DNA of 64,000 nt from Codonopsis lanceolata (Eukaryota; Streptophyta; Magnoliopsida; Asterales; Campanulaceae): positions 20,052,796 through 20,116,795 of the forward strand of contig CM028377.1 of assembly GCA_013146195.2 (NCBI GenBank), written 5' to 3'. The notes under the pieces were generated by a model. It worked only from the letters and a program-made list of their open reading frames with translations, was not told the origin of the DNA and searched no databases. Below, in pieces: positions 1 through 12,264 of this stretch. The stretch's first letter is position 1, and each line of letters begins with the position of its first letter. Position numbers and translations under genes: made by a program.

Positions 1-870
1 TTGAAGCAGCCAGTCCCTGAACTTTATCCACTCAGATTTAAGGACCTACCCATTCCAAGTTTTACTCTGGAAGATACACTAAAACTGCTTGAAATCACGA
101 GTAGCATAAGAACATCCTCAGCTGTCATCTGGAACACCATGGATTACCTCGAGCCTTCATCACTGCCAATGCTTCAGCAACACTACAATGTTCCCCTGTT
201 CCCAGTGGGCCCTCTGCATAAGTTGGCTCCGCCTCCATCGACAATCTTACTGGAAGAAGACATGAGTTGCCTCACGTGGCTCAACAAACAAGCTCCAGAT
301 TCGGTTCTTTATGTAAGTTTGGGAAGCTTAGCAACTATGGACGAGAAAGAGCTAGATGAGACGGCATGGGGGCTGGCCAACAGTGAAAAACCATTCCTAT
401 GGGTGATACGACCGCGCTCAGTTCATGGCTCAGATTGGGATGAGCTCTTACCGGAAGGATTTAGAGAGAAAGTTGGAGAAAGAGGTTACATAGTGAAATG
501 GGCACCCCAAAAACGGGTATTAGCACATGCTGCAGTAGGAGGATTTTGGAGCCACTGTGGCTGGAATTCAACCCTGGAGAGCATCTGCGAAGGTGTTCCG
601 ATGATATGCAGACCTTGTTTTATAGACCAAAAGGTTAATGCAAGGTACCTTACTTATGTATGGGGGGTGGGCCTTGAGTTAGACCAGGTGTTGGAGAGAG
701 CAGCGATTAGGAGAGCTATCAGAAGACTTCTAGTGGATGAAGAAGGAAAGCAAATCAGGAAGAGAGTTACAGATATGATGATAAATATCAAAAACTGTGT
801 TTCCAAAGGTGGTTCCTCAGACAAATCCTTGAATGAACTAGCAGATTTCATATTGTCTTTACCAAAGTGA
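1..870 (+). CDS. UDP-glycosyltransferase, UGT76-like, C-terminal part (5' end outside window)
   Basis: A family-1 plant glycosyltransferase that would transfer a sugar, probably glucose, from a UDP-sugar to a small acceptor such as a phenolic, terpenoid or hormone in the cytosol. The frame is open from base 1 (codon TTG, not a start), so the N-terminal acceptor-binding half lies upstream. The 289 visible residues hold the C-terminal Rossmann domain and a complete 44-residue PSPG donor box at residues 167-210. The box begins WAPQKRVLAH, contains HCGWNSTLE and ends in D-Q; a final Gln is usually linked to UDP-glucose preference. The reading frame has no break and stops at 868-870. Similarity to the UGT76 group is my recognition from motifs such as GPLHKL and SLGSLATM; the acceptor cannot be told. 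This is the only host gene in the window that looks functional. Confidence 0.93.
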   Translation: MKQPVPELYPLRFKDLPIPSFTLEDTLKLLEITSSIRTSSAVIWNTMDYLEPSSLPMLQQHYNVPLFPVGPLHKLAPPPSTILLEEDMSCLTWLNKQAPDSVLYVSLGSLATMDEKELDETAWGLANSEKPFLWVIRPRSVHGSDWDELLPEGFREKVGERGYIVKWAPQKRVLAHAAVGGFWSHCGWNSTLESICEGVPMICRPCFIDQKVNARYLTYVWGVGLELDQVLERAAIRRAIRRLLVDEEGKQIRKRVTDMMINIKNCVSKGGSSDKSLNELADFILSLPK

Positions 871-1174
871 CTGTGTTACACTGGGCTCTTCTTTATCTTG
901 TTACATGTAATAAACCTATGTATACCCTATGCTGGTTTAAGCAAGCTAAGTTCTTGTTTCATATGCGAGATTGCTAATTTCATTCCATGTCATTCTGGTG
1001 ATTTTCCCTGACAGTTCAATGACATAAAAATGGAATGACCAATGTTGCATGTCTGATGTGAATCCGATCACCACAACCCTAGTTAACTTAGGAAACAAAT
1101 TGATCATGAATATTCCCAAGCTGTCCGAAAACTACCTTCCAAGGCTGAAATTCACGCCAACAAGCTGCCCTAAA
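871..1174 (+). other. 3' flank of the UGT gene
   Basis: Non-coding sequence between the UGT stop codon and the first retrotransposon. An AATAAA-type polyadenylation signal lies at 909-914, about 40 bases after the stop, so this is probably the 3' UTR followed by a short intergenic stretch. I see no other feature in it. Confidence 0.6.
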
Positions 1175-1903
1175 TGTTAGATTTATCCCGTAAGGTGATC
1201 CATATGAATTAATGGTAAATAAAGTTTTAACATGTAAAGTGTCCCACTTCGATGGTTAAGTGAGAATAAAATTATGTTAAAACAGGGGTTTTAAAGTGAG
1301 TACTTTCACTCTTCGCGTGCTTTAAAAATTATACATAATATATACATAATAATAGACACATATGTATATATTTTCCCTTTAATGGATAAACATCACTTCA
1401 ATGTTTATCAATTTGCCATCCTTGTGGCGGTGGCTTGGAGGCTAAGGAAATTGGTTTGTTTTTAACAAACTCACTTTCTCATTATATATATAGGTATGGT
1501 TTCATCCGTAGGATAAGGTGGATAGATATATATTTTGAGAGAATGACTAATAGTGAGCCTTCATAAAAGAATAGTAAAGAAAAGGGAAATTAAAGAGAAA
1601 TTCTCCTCGCCATCAAGGAGAAATTAAAGCACAAGGCAAGGTCGAAAATTAAAACTTTCTTAACTCTTTAAATTGAAATTGATAAATTATGGATCGGGTT
1701 AGTTTTCATATTATGGATCACGTTAGTTTTCTTGTACATTAAATCGTGAGAATTATGTGTTCTTGTAAGGTTAAATCGGGTTTAGAATTATGTGTTCCAA
1801 GGTTTTGGGTTTATCATGAGTTCATCTCGAAAATTATTTATGGTTAAAACTCATGAAAATTATTTATGTATAAAAGTTTAACATGTGGTATAAAAGTTTA
1901 ACA
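1175..1903 (+). repeat. 5' LTR of the outer Copia element
   Basis: Starts with TGTTAG at 1175 and ends with ...TTTAACA at 1903, two bases before the PBS. The start matches the second copy at 7112 over the first hundred bases with few changes. Near its end a 20-bp unit is present twice (1871-1890 and 1891-1910), so the LTR/PBS junction has itself been partly duplicated. This 5' LTR is therefore longer than the 3' LTR (729 against about 648 bp once the nested element is removed). Confidence 0.85.
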
Positions 1904-1905
1904 TG

Positions 1906-1917
1906 TGGTATCAGAGC
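1906..1917 (+). other. Primer binding site (initiator tRNA-Met)
   Basis: TGGTATCAGAGC lies two bases after the 5' LTR. This is the usual plant Copia PBS, complementary to the 3' end of initiator tRNA-Met. A partial extra copy (tggta) lies 20 bases upstream because of the local tandem duplication. Confidence 0.88.
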
Positions 1918-2633
1918 TTAAGGTTGGGAACTCATAATTTCTCCGATTAAAGTGTCAATTATATTTTTACCTGTAAAGTTTGTACGGTAATTGTACATGT
2001 AATATTTTGGATGCTCTTGTATTGTTTAAGAGCGAAATTAAAGCTTTTGTGTAGTAAAGTTTTTGTGCAAAATTAATTGGGTGTTTAACACCGGTTATGT
2101 TGAATTTCAAGCTTTACCGAAAATTTGCAGAACAAATTGGACATTATGTTTTTATTTTCCAAATAAAATTTTAATGTTCTGTTAAAGGCTTGAAATATAA
2201 AAGTATAATTTATTGTTAAGACATTAATAGCTTGTTAGTCACCAAAGTGGCCTGGCTGAATGGAATGTCTAACACATTAAATTAATTTTATATCAGTTGT
2301 TCATGAGTACAGAGATGCCTCTAAAATGACAAGAAAAGTTGATTGAACAATTGAGTTTATAGATTAATTGCTAGAAGGTCGTCCAAAGACGGACCATTGC
2401 AACTAGTCTATAACGTTAAAGGGACTAATCATTGTACCTAGGTTAAATAGGGTGTATATCCAAAGATAGACACTTATTTGACTATTGTATGTTATGTTTG
2501 TCCATTAAAGTCTCTATCGTATGGCATCGATTAAATTGTTTATGTGTTTAAGGCTTACCCAAAGGTGAACTTAAATACATGCTTAAAGTTCATGACAGTT
2601 TCTGAATTTATTAAAGTCAACTCAAAGCACTAA

Positions 2634-5600
2634 TGGTTGAGCATGTATAAATGTTTTGCAGCCTCATTAAGTCTTTTCGCATCCGAAAGTTCAGTTGTTA
2701 AGTTTAACGGGCTAAATTATATTGACTGGTCTGATCAAATCCAGTTTACTCTGGGTGTTATGGATCTAGACATAGCTATAATATCGGATGAAAAGCCGGC
2801 CATTACGAGACTAGCTCGACTAGCTCGAAGATGACAAATCCATCTATGGGGTTTGGGAGGCGGTCTAACAGTGAGTTTGAACCTTATAAAATGAATATGG
2901 TGAAAGTATTAAGCCATCGATGCCAGGCGAAAATGCTAGAGAGTTCATCTTTGAAGGTTAAAGAGTATTCCCGATCGGATCTTCTTTGATAAATCCATTG
3001 TAGGCAATCTCATGGGTGAATTGACTACAAAGAAATTTGATTGGTCAAAGTCAATTCATGATCATGTAACAGAAATGTCCAACCTAGCAGCAAAGTTGAA
3101 GACTATGGGAATGGATGTGAGTGATAGCTTTCTTGTACAGTTCATAATAAATTCCCTTCCTGCTGAATTTGGCCAGTTCTAGGTGAATTACAACATCATG
3201 AAAGATAAATGGAACTTTAAAGAGTTAAAGGTCATGTTAGTACAGGAGGAAGGAGATTAAAGAAAATAAAGATCACTCCATTCACCTCACAATGATCTAT
3301 GATGGTGCTAGCGGCGGCAAGTTCAAACCGGAGTAAAAAGAACAAAGGCAAGAAAGTGATAAGGCCCCATAAAGGTTTCGAGGGCCAAATCAAGAAAAGG
3401 AAAGTTAGGTGTTTCTTACGTAACAAAGAAGGACATGTAAAGGCCGATTGTCCTAAACGAAATGAATGGTTCGAAAAGAAAGGTACATATTATGTTTCTG
3501 TGTGTTTCGAATCGAATCTTATAGAAGTTCCTATTAATACATGGTGGTTAGATTCTGGTGCAACTACTCATGTGTCTCATGTTATGCGAGGATTGATGCG
3601 ATCCGACCCATAAGCGGAAATGAGCAGTGCTTGTTTATGGGAAGCAGGATGAAGAGGCAAGAATAGAGGCATAGGGACTTATAGGTTGTTATTAGACAAT
3701 GGGTGTCATTTAAACTGGAAAGATGTCTCTATGTACTGAAAGTGCGAGAAATCTTGTTTCAATAGGGAAGCTGGATATAATAGGTTATCATTTTGAGATT
3801 TGTAAGGGCAGTTTTTTGTTGTACAAAGATAACTGTTTTTGTGGGTCAGGAAAGTTGTGTGACTCACTTTATCGTTTAAATCTCAACAACGATTTTCTTT
3901 GAATCTTTGTTTCATGTTGAAAGTAATGTGGGCATTAAGCGTAGTACACCAAATGAAAGTTCGACTTACTTGTGGCATCAAAGATTGGGTCACATTTCCA
4001 AAGAAAAAGTTATTGAGGTTGATGAAAAGTGAAATTCTTCCTCAATTGGATTTTAGTGATTGGGAGCGTATGTGTGGGTGTATTAAGGAAAGCGAGACTA
4101 AAACCACGGTAAAGAAATCAGCCACAAGAAGCACTCGGCTCTTAGGGGCGATACCTTGATATTTGTGGTCCTTTTGGCGTTCCAAGTTGGAGGCGGCGAG
4201 CAATATTCATTACCTTTATTGATGACTACTCACGTTATGGTTATATTTATCTCTTGCATGAAAAGTCTCATTCGGTGAACATCCTCGAGGTGTTCATAAA
4301 TGAAGTGGAAAGGCGAGTTAGATAAGAAAGTGAAAATAGTGAGATCGGATAGAGGTGGTGAATATTACGAGAAAATTCTTGAAAAGGGACAATGTCGAGG
4401 TCCATTTGCAAAGTTCCTTGAAAGTCGTGGCATTTGTGCACGTATACGAATGCAGGGACTCCTCGGTAGAATGGTGTTCTTTGAGAGGAGAAATCGTACA
4501 TTAATGGATATGGTTAGGAGTATGTTAAATGATTGTTCCTTACCCCTATCAATGTGGATGCATGCATTAAAGACAATATCTCCTCAATAGGGTTCCTAGT
4601 AAAGCTGTCCCTAAAACACCTTATGAGTTATGGACAGGTAGGAAACCCAGTTTGAGGCATCTTCATGTTTGGGGTTGCCTAGCGGAAGTAAGAGTATATA
4701 ATCCACATGAAAAGAAACTTGATGCTAGGACAGTCAGTGGATATTTTATTGGCTATCCTGAAAAGTCTAAGGGGTATAGGTTTTATTGTCCTAACCATAG
4801 TACGAGAATTGTTGAGTCGGAAATGCTCGGTTCATAGAAAATGGCTCAATCCGTGGGAGTGGGAAACCACGTGAAATTTACATTCCAGGAAATTCGGGTA
4901 GAAATGTCATTACCGATATTCTTCTGCTAAGTTGTTGTTCCAATTGTTGTATCACGGTCAAACAACATACTAGAACAACGGTTAATGTTCAAAACCCACA
5001 AAATGAGAATATTATAGATGAACCGATCACGGTAGAGCAAGATATTAATGAACCACAACAGGAAGTAGCATTAAGACGATCTGTAAGGCAGAAAAGATCA
5101 TTTATTCCTAATGACTATGTGGTGTATAATCTTGAGCATGAATGTGACTTGAGCATTAATAAAGATCCAATCTCATTTAGTCAAGCGGTGAATAGTAACA
5201 ATTCTAAAAAGTGGATCAATGCCATGAAAGAAGAAATTAAGTCGATGTATGACAATGAGGTTTGGGACTTAGTAGAGTTACCTGAAGGTTCTAAAAGAGT
5301 CGGTTGTAAATGGGTCTTTAAGACCAAACATGACTCGAAAGGTAACATCGAAAGGTATAAGGCCAGACTTGTAGCTAAGGGTTATACACAGAAGGATGGC
5401 ATTGACTATAAAGAGACCTTCTCCCCAGTATCAAAGAAGGACTCTTTAAGAATTGTTTTGGCTTTGGTAGCTCATTATGATTTAGAGCTTTACCAATTGG
5501 ATGTTAAAACCGCTTTTCTAAATGGTGAGTTGGAAGAGGAAGTTTATATGGACCAACCAGAAGGTTTTGTGACCACAGGAAAAGAAAATTTAGTGTTAAA

Positions 5601-6744
5601 TTAAAGAAGTCAATATATGGACTGAAACAGGCCTCCCGTCAATGGTATCTGAAATTCAATAATACCATTACATCTTATGGCTTCACGGAGAACACCGTTG
5701 ATCGGTGTATCTACATGAAGGTTAGTGGGAGCAAGTTCATACTATTGGTCTTGTATGTCGATGACATATTGCTTGCTGCAAATGATATTGGAATGTTACA
5801 TAACGTAAAAGAATTTCTCTCTAAGAACTTTGAAATGAAAGATTTAGGTGAGGCATCCTATGTGATAGGAATAGAAATATTTCGTGACAGATCACATGGA
5901 TTGTTAGGATTGTCTCAAAAGGCCTATATTGATAAAGTTCTAGAGATTCAAAATGGAGAATTGTTAAATTTGGGGGATAGTTCCAATACAGAAAGGGGAC
6001 AAGTTCAGTCTAATGCAATGTCCTAGAAATGATTTGGAACGGAAGGAAATGAACTCTATTCCATATGCTTCAGTGGTTGGGAGCTTAATGTATGCACAGA
6101 CTTGTACTCGACCTGATATCAGCTTTGCTGTTGGAATGCTGGGTCGATATCAAAGTAATCCCGGGATAGACCACTGGAAGGCCGCAAAGAAAGTTCTTCG
6201 GTACTTACAAGGCACCAAAGATCACATGCTCACTTACAGGAGGAGGTCGATCACCTCAATGTAATCGGTTATTCGGATTCGATTATGCGGATGTGTTGAC
6301 TCCAAAAAGTCAACATTTGGCTATTTGTTCCTTTTAGCCAAGGAGCTTGATCTCATGGAGGAGTGGAAAGCAATCTGTCATTGTTACGTCCACTATGGAA
6401 GCTGAATTTGTGGCATGCTTTAAGACCACGGTTCATGGATTGTGGTTGCGGAATTTTATCTCAGGGCTTGGAATTGTCGACAGTATAGCTAAGTCGCTGA
6501 GAATTTATTGTGATAACTCCGCAGCTGTTTTCTTCTCAAAGAACGACAAGTACTCTAAAGGTGCTAAACATATGGAATTAAAGTACTTGGTTGTTAAAGA
6601 AGAAGTGCAGAAACAAAGAGTGTCTATAGAGCATATTAGCACCGACATGATGATAGCGGATCCGTTAACAAAAGGATTACCACCTAAGACATTTCATGGC
6701 CATGTCGATAGGATGGGTATCATGGAAAAGTCCTTGTTAACATA
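2634..6744 (+). pseudogene. Relic Copia gag-pol polyprotein of the outer element
   Basis: Pieces of one polyprotein lie in order across several frames. Gag is at about 2637-3300 (FNGLNYIDWSDQ region). A gag zinc knuckle follows at about 3407-3455. The protease motif WWLDSGATTHVS lies near 3542-3577. The GAG-pre-integrase region is at about 3940-4150 and integrase at about 4150-4840, with IDDYSR and SDRGGEY. RT spans 5119-6000, with QLDVKTAFLNGE and an intact YVDD near 5756. RNase H is at 6347-6744, with STMEAEF and the C-terminal ADPLTKGL. At least five frameshifts or stops separate the blocks, for example at about 3600, 4590, 4836, 5604 and 6264. The zinc knuckle has lost its second cysteine (codon CGT at 3419-3421, Arg). 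It cannot encode a working polyprotein. Confidence 0.92.
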
Positions 6745-7100
6745 ATGGGCATGTATGTGTATATATATACATAACAGTTGTTTTGCTCCTTAGGTTATGA
6801 CACTCTGAGCTCATGTAAATATTTTATGTTTCTGCTTATTTACATTGTACGGTTTAATGTAAGAAATGTTTGTCTTCTTTGAAGACAGTAAGGTTGAGGC
6901 TTATGTTTTTACCTCATTAAAGTTAAAGTTGAGTTGAATTAATTTGTGATACTTGGAAGGGAACATATCAAATTAAATGATGTGTAACCGCCATGATCCG
7001 ATTAGTTTGACTTAATTAAAAGAAAGTCAAATTGACATTAAAGTGGATTTAACGTTGTATACACTTAAAGTTGTTAAATCCTCAGATCGTCATATGGGCC

Positions 7101-7111
7101 AAGTGGGAGAA
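7101..7111 (+). other. Polypurine tract of the outer Copia element
   Basis: The purine-rich aagtgggagaa lies directly before the TGTTAG start of the 3' LTR, the expected plus-strand primer site. It fixes the LTR boundary at 7112. Confidence 0.8.
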
Positions 7112-7634
7112 TGTTAGATTTATCCTGTAATGTGACCCATATGAATTAGTGATATATAAGTTTTAACATGTAAACTGTCTCACTTCGATGGTTAAGTGAG
7201 AATAAAATTATGTTAAAGCTTGAGAGTTTTAAAGTGGTACTCTCTCTTCCTATGCCTTTAAAAATTGTACATAATATATACATAATAATATACACATATG
7301 TATATATTTTCCCTTTAATGGATAAACATCACTCCTTTATGTTTATCAATTTGCCATCCTTTGTGACGGTGGCTTGGAGGCTAAGGAAAGTAGGTTTGTT
7401 TTTGATAAACCAATTTCTCACTATATATATGTATGGTATGTCCGTAGGGACTAAAAAATATATTTTGAGAAAATACTAAGAGAGATCCTTCATAAAGAAA
7501 TAGAAAAGAAAAGTGAAATTAAAGGGAAACTCTCCTCGTCATTAAGGAGAAATTAAAGTAAAAGGGAAGGTTGAAAATTCCACTTTCCTTAACTGCTGTA
7601 AATTAAAGTTGACATCATGGATCCATGTTAGTTT
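7112..7634 (+). repeat. 3' LTR of the outer Copia element, first part
   Basis: Matches the 5' LTR from 1175 onward, including the run around the start of transcription-like sequence and the conserved cattaaggagaaattaaag block near 7540. It is cut at 7634 by insertion of the younger Copia element. The last five bases (7630-7634, agttt) are the left copy of that element's target-site duplication. Confidence 0.85.
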
Positions 7635-7817
7635 TGTTAAATAATGTATTTAGATAGATTTATACATTTGTATCTTCCTTGTTTATAGTCGGCTTATTGT
7701 TATCTAGGATTGATTGTAATTTCCTTGATTTTAGCTTAGGAAAGATACTGTAAATCTTCACATATATATCACCTTAGCAGTGATCATAATGGACAAGGAA
7801 AGTTTGACATTCTCACA
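7635..7817 (+). repeat. 5' LTR of the nested Copia element
   Basis: 183 bp, TG...CA. It carries the tttagcttaggaaagatact block and the cttagcagtgatcataatgg block shared with the 3' copy. Confidence 0.95.
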
Positions 7818-7829
7818 TGGTATCAGAGC
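7818..7829 (+). other. Primer binding site of the nested Copia element
   Basis: TGGTATCAGAGC directly abuts the LTR end, complementary to initiator tRNA-Met. Confidence 0.93.
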
Positions 7830-7913
7830 ACTAGGGCAATTTTTGTCTTGCGCCGCTTCCTACGCCATTCCGTCTTCTACCTTCTTTCGTCTTTCTCTCT
7901 TCTCGCCTCTTTC

Positions 7914-10900
7914 ATGGCTTCATCTAAGTCATCATTCCACCCGGCCCTTGCCGTCTCCAACATCAAGAACCACATTCCTATCATTCTTGAAATGGAGAAC
8001 GTCCAATATGCGGCGTGGGCGGACGTGGGCGGAGCTCTTCACCATCCATGCCCGTTCTACCATGTCATCTCCCACATCGAGGGCATCGGCTGCTGCCCCT
8101 ACAACCGATGTGGAAAAGGAACCGTGGATCACACTCGATGCTACAGTTCTCTCCTGGATTTATTCCACCATATCCAGTGACCTCCTTCAAACTATTCTTG
8201 AACCCGGCTTATCGGCACTCGACGCTTGGACTCGCCTGCGTGACATCTTCCAAGATAACAAAACATCTCGTGCCGTCACCCATGCGCGAGGAATTCTCTC
8301 ACACGAAAATGGAGGACTTTCCTAATGTCTCAGCCTATTGTCAACGGCTCAAGAGGCTCTCCGACCAACTCAAGAACGTAGGTGCTGAAGTCTCCAACAA
8401 TCGACTTGTTCTCCAAATGGTTTCGGGTCTTACTGAAGCATACAGTGGAGTCGGCACTCTTCTTCGCCAGAGTAATCCCATTCCTCCTTACTATCAAGCA
8501 CGGTCGATGCTTACACTTGAGGAGGCCGGCCAAAACAGCGAACAGTTCACCCACGCTTGCTTGCTAAAGCGTTGATGAGGGCTCTTTTCCTTCATCCCTC
8601 ACCGGCGTGCTTTAAGCAGGTAGTCGGGCGTAACGGTGGGAGGCGGTAACGTGGGCATAGGGTCCGTGGTGGAGGTCGTCACGGCGGCGGTGCCCGCAGC
8701 TAGCCCTGGCGGCACTGAGGCGGTGGTCGCCAACTCCAGCCGCAACATATCGGTTCGCCACAGACTTGGAACCCGTGGATGTCTCCTGCTCAACATCAGT
8801 GGGCTGGGTCGTTTCTACCTTGGGCTATTCCACCTTTCCCATACCCCACTACACCTTGGACTCGGCCCTCTACTCCCTCTTCTCGGCTGGCCTTCTTGGT
8901 CGCGTCCTCAACGAGCTTATACGCACAAATCGGCCGACTCCCACGGACATTGAAGGCTGCGATGCACACACTCGGGCTCTCTCCTCAGGCCCCTAAGCGG
9001 TACATGGACACCGGGGCAACCTCTCACATGACATCCGAAAATGGTACTCTCACTTCTTATTCTAATTTGAGCACATCTCATGGTATTACTGTCGGAAATG
9101 GCCATTCCATTCCTATTCACGGTTTTGGTCACACTATATTACCTTTCCCAAACCCCCCCTTCACTTTAAATAACGTCCTTCATGCCCCTAAAATTATCAA
9201 AAGTTTAATTTCTGTTCGTAAATTTACTACTGATAATTTAGTCTCTGTTGAGTTTGACCCGTTTGGATTTTCTGTGAAGGATTTTCGGACGGGCGCGTCT
9301 AATGAGATGTGATAGTCAAGGAGATCTCTACCCCATCACCTCCGCTAAATCGCTTCTCCATCTGTTTTCTTGCTATTTCCTCTTCTTTATGGCATGACCG
9401 TTTAGGTCATCCGGAAGCCCCTGTCTTTGACTCCCTTCGCAAAACTAAATTTATTAATTGTACTGGAACCTCTAATTCTCATATTTGTCATTCTTGTTCT
9501 CTTGGGAAACATGTGAAATCTCCTTTTATCTCATCATGTTCTTACACTGTTATGCCATTTGACATTATACATTGTGATATTTGGACATCTCATGTATTAC
9601 GTTCTTGGTCATCGTTATTATCTCACGCTTTTAGATGATTACAATTTCTGTGGACTTTTCCGTTATCAAAAAAATCGGCGTTTATTCCACCTTCTTAACG
9701 TTTAAATTTTTTATTCGAACTCAATTCGAACGAGAAATTAAAACTATTCAAAGTGATAACGGCAGAGAATTTGATAATAAGTCTTTTTGGACTTTCTGTC
9801 ACCTTCATGGTATTTCTTTTCGTCTTTCTTGCCCCTATACATCTTCTCGAATGGCAAAGTGAGCGAAAAATTCGGTCTATTAACAACATCATTCGTACCT
9901 TACTAATGCACTCCTCCATTCCTGTTTCTATGTGGCATCATGCTCTTAAAACTGCAACCTACCTTTTTAATATACTTCCTAGTAAATTATTAGGATTTCA
10001 TTCACCACTTAAAATTTTATATCAGAAAGATCCCTCCTACTCTCATCTCCGTGTTTTCGGGTGTTTATGCTATCCTCTTTTCCCTTCGACTACTATTCAT
10101 AAACTTCAAGCCCGTTCTACCCCGTGTGTGTTCTTAGGGTATCCGGACCATCATCGTGGTTACAAATGCTATGATCTTTCCTCTAATAAAATCATTCTCT
10201 GTCGTCACGTCATTTTTGACGAAACCAAATTTCCGTTTGCTACCCTTCACAAACCATCCCCTCAAACTTATGATTTTCTCCAAGATAATATTTCTCCTCT
10301 CCTTCTAATCATTTAGCCTCCCCTCTTGAATCTTGTTCAGACCATCTTCCTACCTCGTCCAGCCCAGTATCGCCTCTTCCTTCCCCACCCAGCCCACGTT
10401 CCAGCCCAGCCATTTCCTCAACTGCTTCTATGCCGCACCAACCCCCCTCTTCTCCTTTAGCCACCAGCCCAGTAACTAGAAGCAAGCATGGCATAGTCAA
10501 ACCCAATCCCAAATATGCTTTATTCTCTCATCTTCCTAAATCTCCTATTCCTAGTAACCCCGTATCTGCTCTTAAAGACCCGAATTGGAAAATGGCCATG
10601 GATGACGAATATAATGCTCTTATTATGAATAAGACGTGGGAATTAGTACCCCGTCCTTCTAATGTTAATGTTATTCGTTCCATGTGGATTTTCAGTCATA
10701 AAAAACATTCTGATGGTTCTTTTGAGAGGCATAAAGCCCGTCTTGTAGGTGATGGCAAAACTTCGGCAGTCGGGTTGGCGTGGTGAAACTTTCAGTCCGA
10801 TCGTCAAACCAGCTACCATCCGCACGGTTCTTAGTTTGGCTTTGTCCAAAGCATGGCCCATTCACCAGTTGGATGTAAAGAATGCTTTCCTTCATGGCGA

Positions 10901-12087
10901 TCTCAAGGAAACTGTCTACATGCATCAACCATTGGGCTATAGGAACTCCACTCACCCGGATTATGTCTGCCTCCTCAAGAAATCTTTGTACGGGCTTAAA
11001 CAGGCACCACGCGCTTGGTACAAAAGATTCGCCGATTTTGTTTCAAGTATTGGTTTCTCCAACAGCAAGTCTGATCATTCTCTCTTCATCTATCGGCACG
11101 GGACTGATATGGCATATATTCTTCTATATGTCGATGACATAATCTTGACCACTTCATCCGACGCTCTGCGCGATTCCATCATGAAACTTCTTAGCTCAGA
11201 ATTTGCTATGAAGGATCTGGGGCCATTAAGCTACTTCTTGGGTATCGCTGTTACTCGTCACAAAGGCGGTCTCTTCTTATCTCAAAAGAAGTACGCTGAA
11301 GAAATTGTTGACCGTGCAGGCATGGCTTCTTGTAAACCTAGCCCTACCCCCGTCGACACTAAACCAAAACTTAGTGCTTCCTCTAGCGCTCCTTATGCCG
11401 ATCCCTTTCTATATAGGAGTCTTGCCGGCGCTCTGCAGTACCTTACATTCACCAGGCCGGACATCTCATATGTTGTTCAACAGATTTGCCTCTTTATGCA
11501 CAATCCTATGGACACGCATATGCTCGCTCTTAAGCGCATTATACGCTATGTTCAAGGGACTCTACATCTCGGTCTTCATTTATTTCCTTCTTCTACGACC
11601 AAGCTCATCTCATACACAGACGCCGATTGGGCCCCGGCCGCTCGACATCCGGCTCCGGCTATCACAGATTCTTGGCGATAACCTACTGTCTTGGTCTTCT
11701 AAACGTCAAGCTACTCTATCTCGCTCCAGTGCTGAGGCCGAATATCGAGGGGTAGCTAATGTTGTTTCAGAATCATGTTGGATACGGAATCTACTCCTTG
11801 AGCTTCACTGTCCTATCTCAACAGCGACATTAGTGTACTGTGACAATGTTAGTGCAGTCTATCTCTCCGGCAATCCTGTTCAGCATCAGTGTACCAAACA
11901 CATTGAGATCGACATCCACTTTGTCCGGGAACAAGTTAGTCGTGGTCATGTCCGTGTTCTACATATCCCTTCTCGCTCCCAGATTGCGGATATTTTCACT
12001 AAAGGTCTTCCTTTGGTTCTTTTTGAAGATTTTCGCGACAGTCTCAACGTTCACAAACCTCCCGTTTTGACTGCGGGGGTGTGTTAA
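7914..12087 (+). pseudogene. Frameshifted gag-pol polyprotein of the nested Copia element
   Basis: Gag begins at ATG 7914 (MASSKSSFHPALAVSNIKNH). Its frame is broken by a perfect 10-bp tandem duplication at 8014-8033; a further shift lies near 8290-8330. The gag body is readable in other frames to 8575. The protease has an intact D-T-G core (MDTGATSHMT, about 9004-9033). The zinc-binding pre-integrase region (LWHDRLGHPE) is at about 9387 and integrase at 9550-10310, with IQSDNGREFD. RT is at about 10560-11300, with QLDVKNAFLHGD and an intact YVDD near 11130. RNase H is at about 11690-12085 (SSAEAEYRGV, TKHIEIDIHF). Further shifts lie near 9640, 9860, 10315, 10780 and 11640. The catalytic motifs survive but no long frame does. 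Confidence 0.93.
12070..12081 (+). other. Polypurine tract of the nested Copia element
   Basis: The G-rich run actgcgggggtg lies directly before the 3' LTR. Confidence 0.8.
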
Positions 12088-12264
12088 ATAATGTATTTAG
12101 ATAGATTTATTATGTTGTATCTTCCTTGTTTATAGTCAGCTTATTGTTATCTAGGATTGATTGTAATTTCTTTGATTTTAGCTTAGGAAAGATACTGTAA
12201 ATCTTCACATATATATCACCTTAGCAGTGATCATAATGGACAAGGAAAGTTTGACATTCTCACA
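12082..12264 (+). repeat. 3' LTR of the nested Copia element
   Basis: 183 bp, the same ends as the 5' LTR, followed directly by TSD agttt. The polyprotein stop (12085-12087) overlaps its first bases, as in many compact Copia elements. Confidence 0.95.

Larger units (their letters stand above)
7635..12264 (+). mobile_element. Nested Copia retrotransposon with 183-bp LTRs and TSD agttt
   Basis: A complete 4.63-kb Copia element with well-defined ends. The LTRs at 7635-7817 and 12082-12264 are each 183 bp, start TGTTAAATAATG and end ATTCTCACA. The target-site duplication agttt is perfect (7630-7634 and 12265-12269). The PBS begins directly after the 5' LTR and a G-rich polypurine tract directly precedes the 3' LTR. 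By eye the LTRs differ at about 6 of 183 positions, four of them clustered, so this insertion is clearly younger than its host element. Small LTRs and an Ale/Retrofit-like gag and protease style suggest that lineage, which I did not test. Confidence 0.96.
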
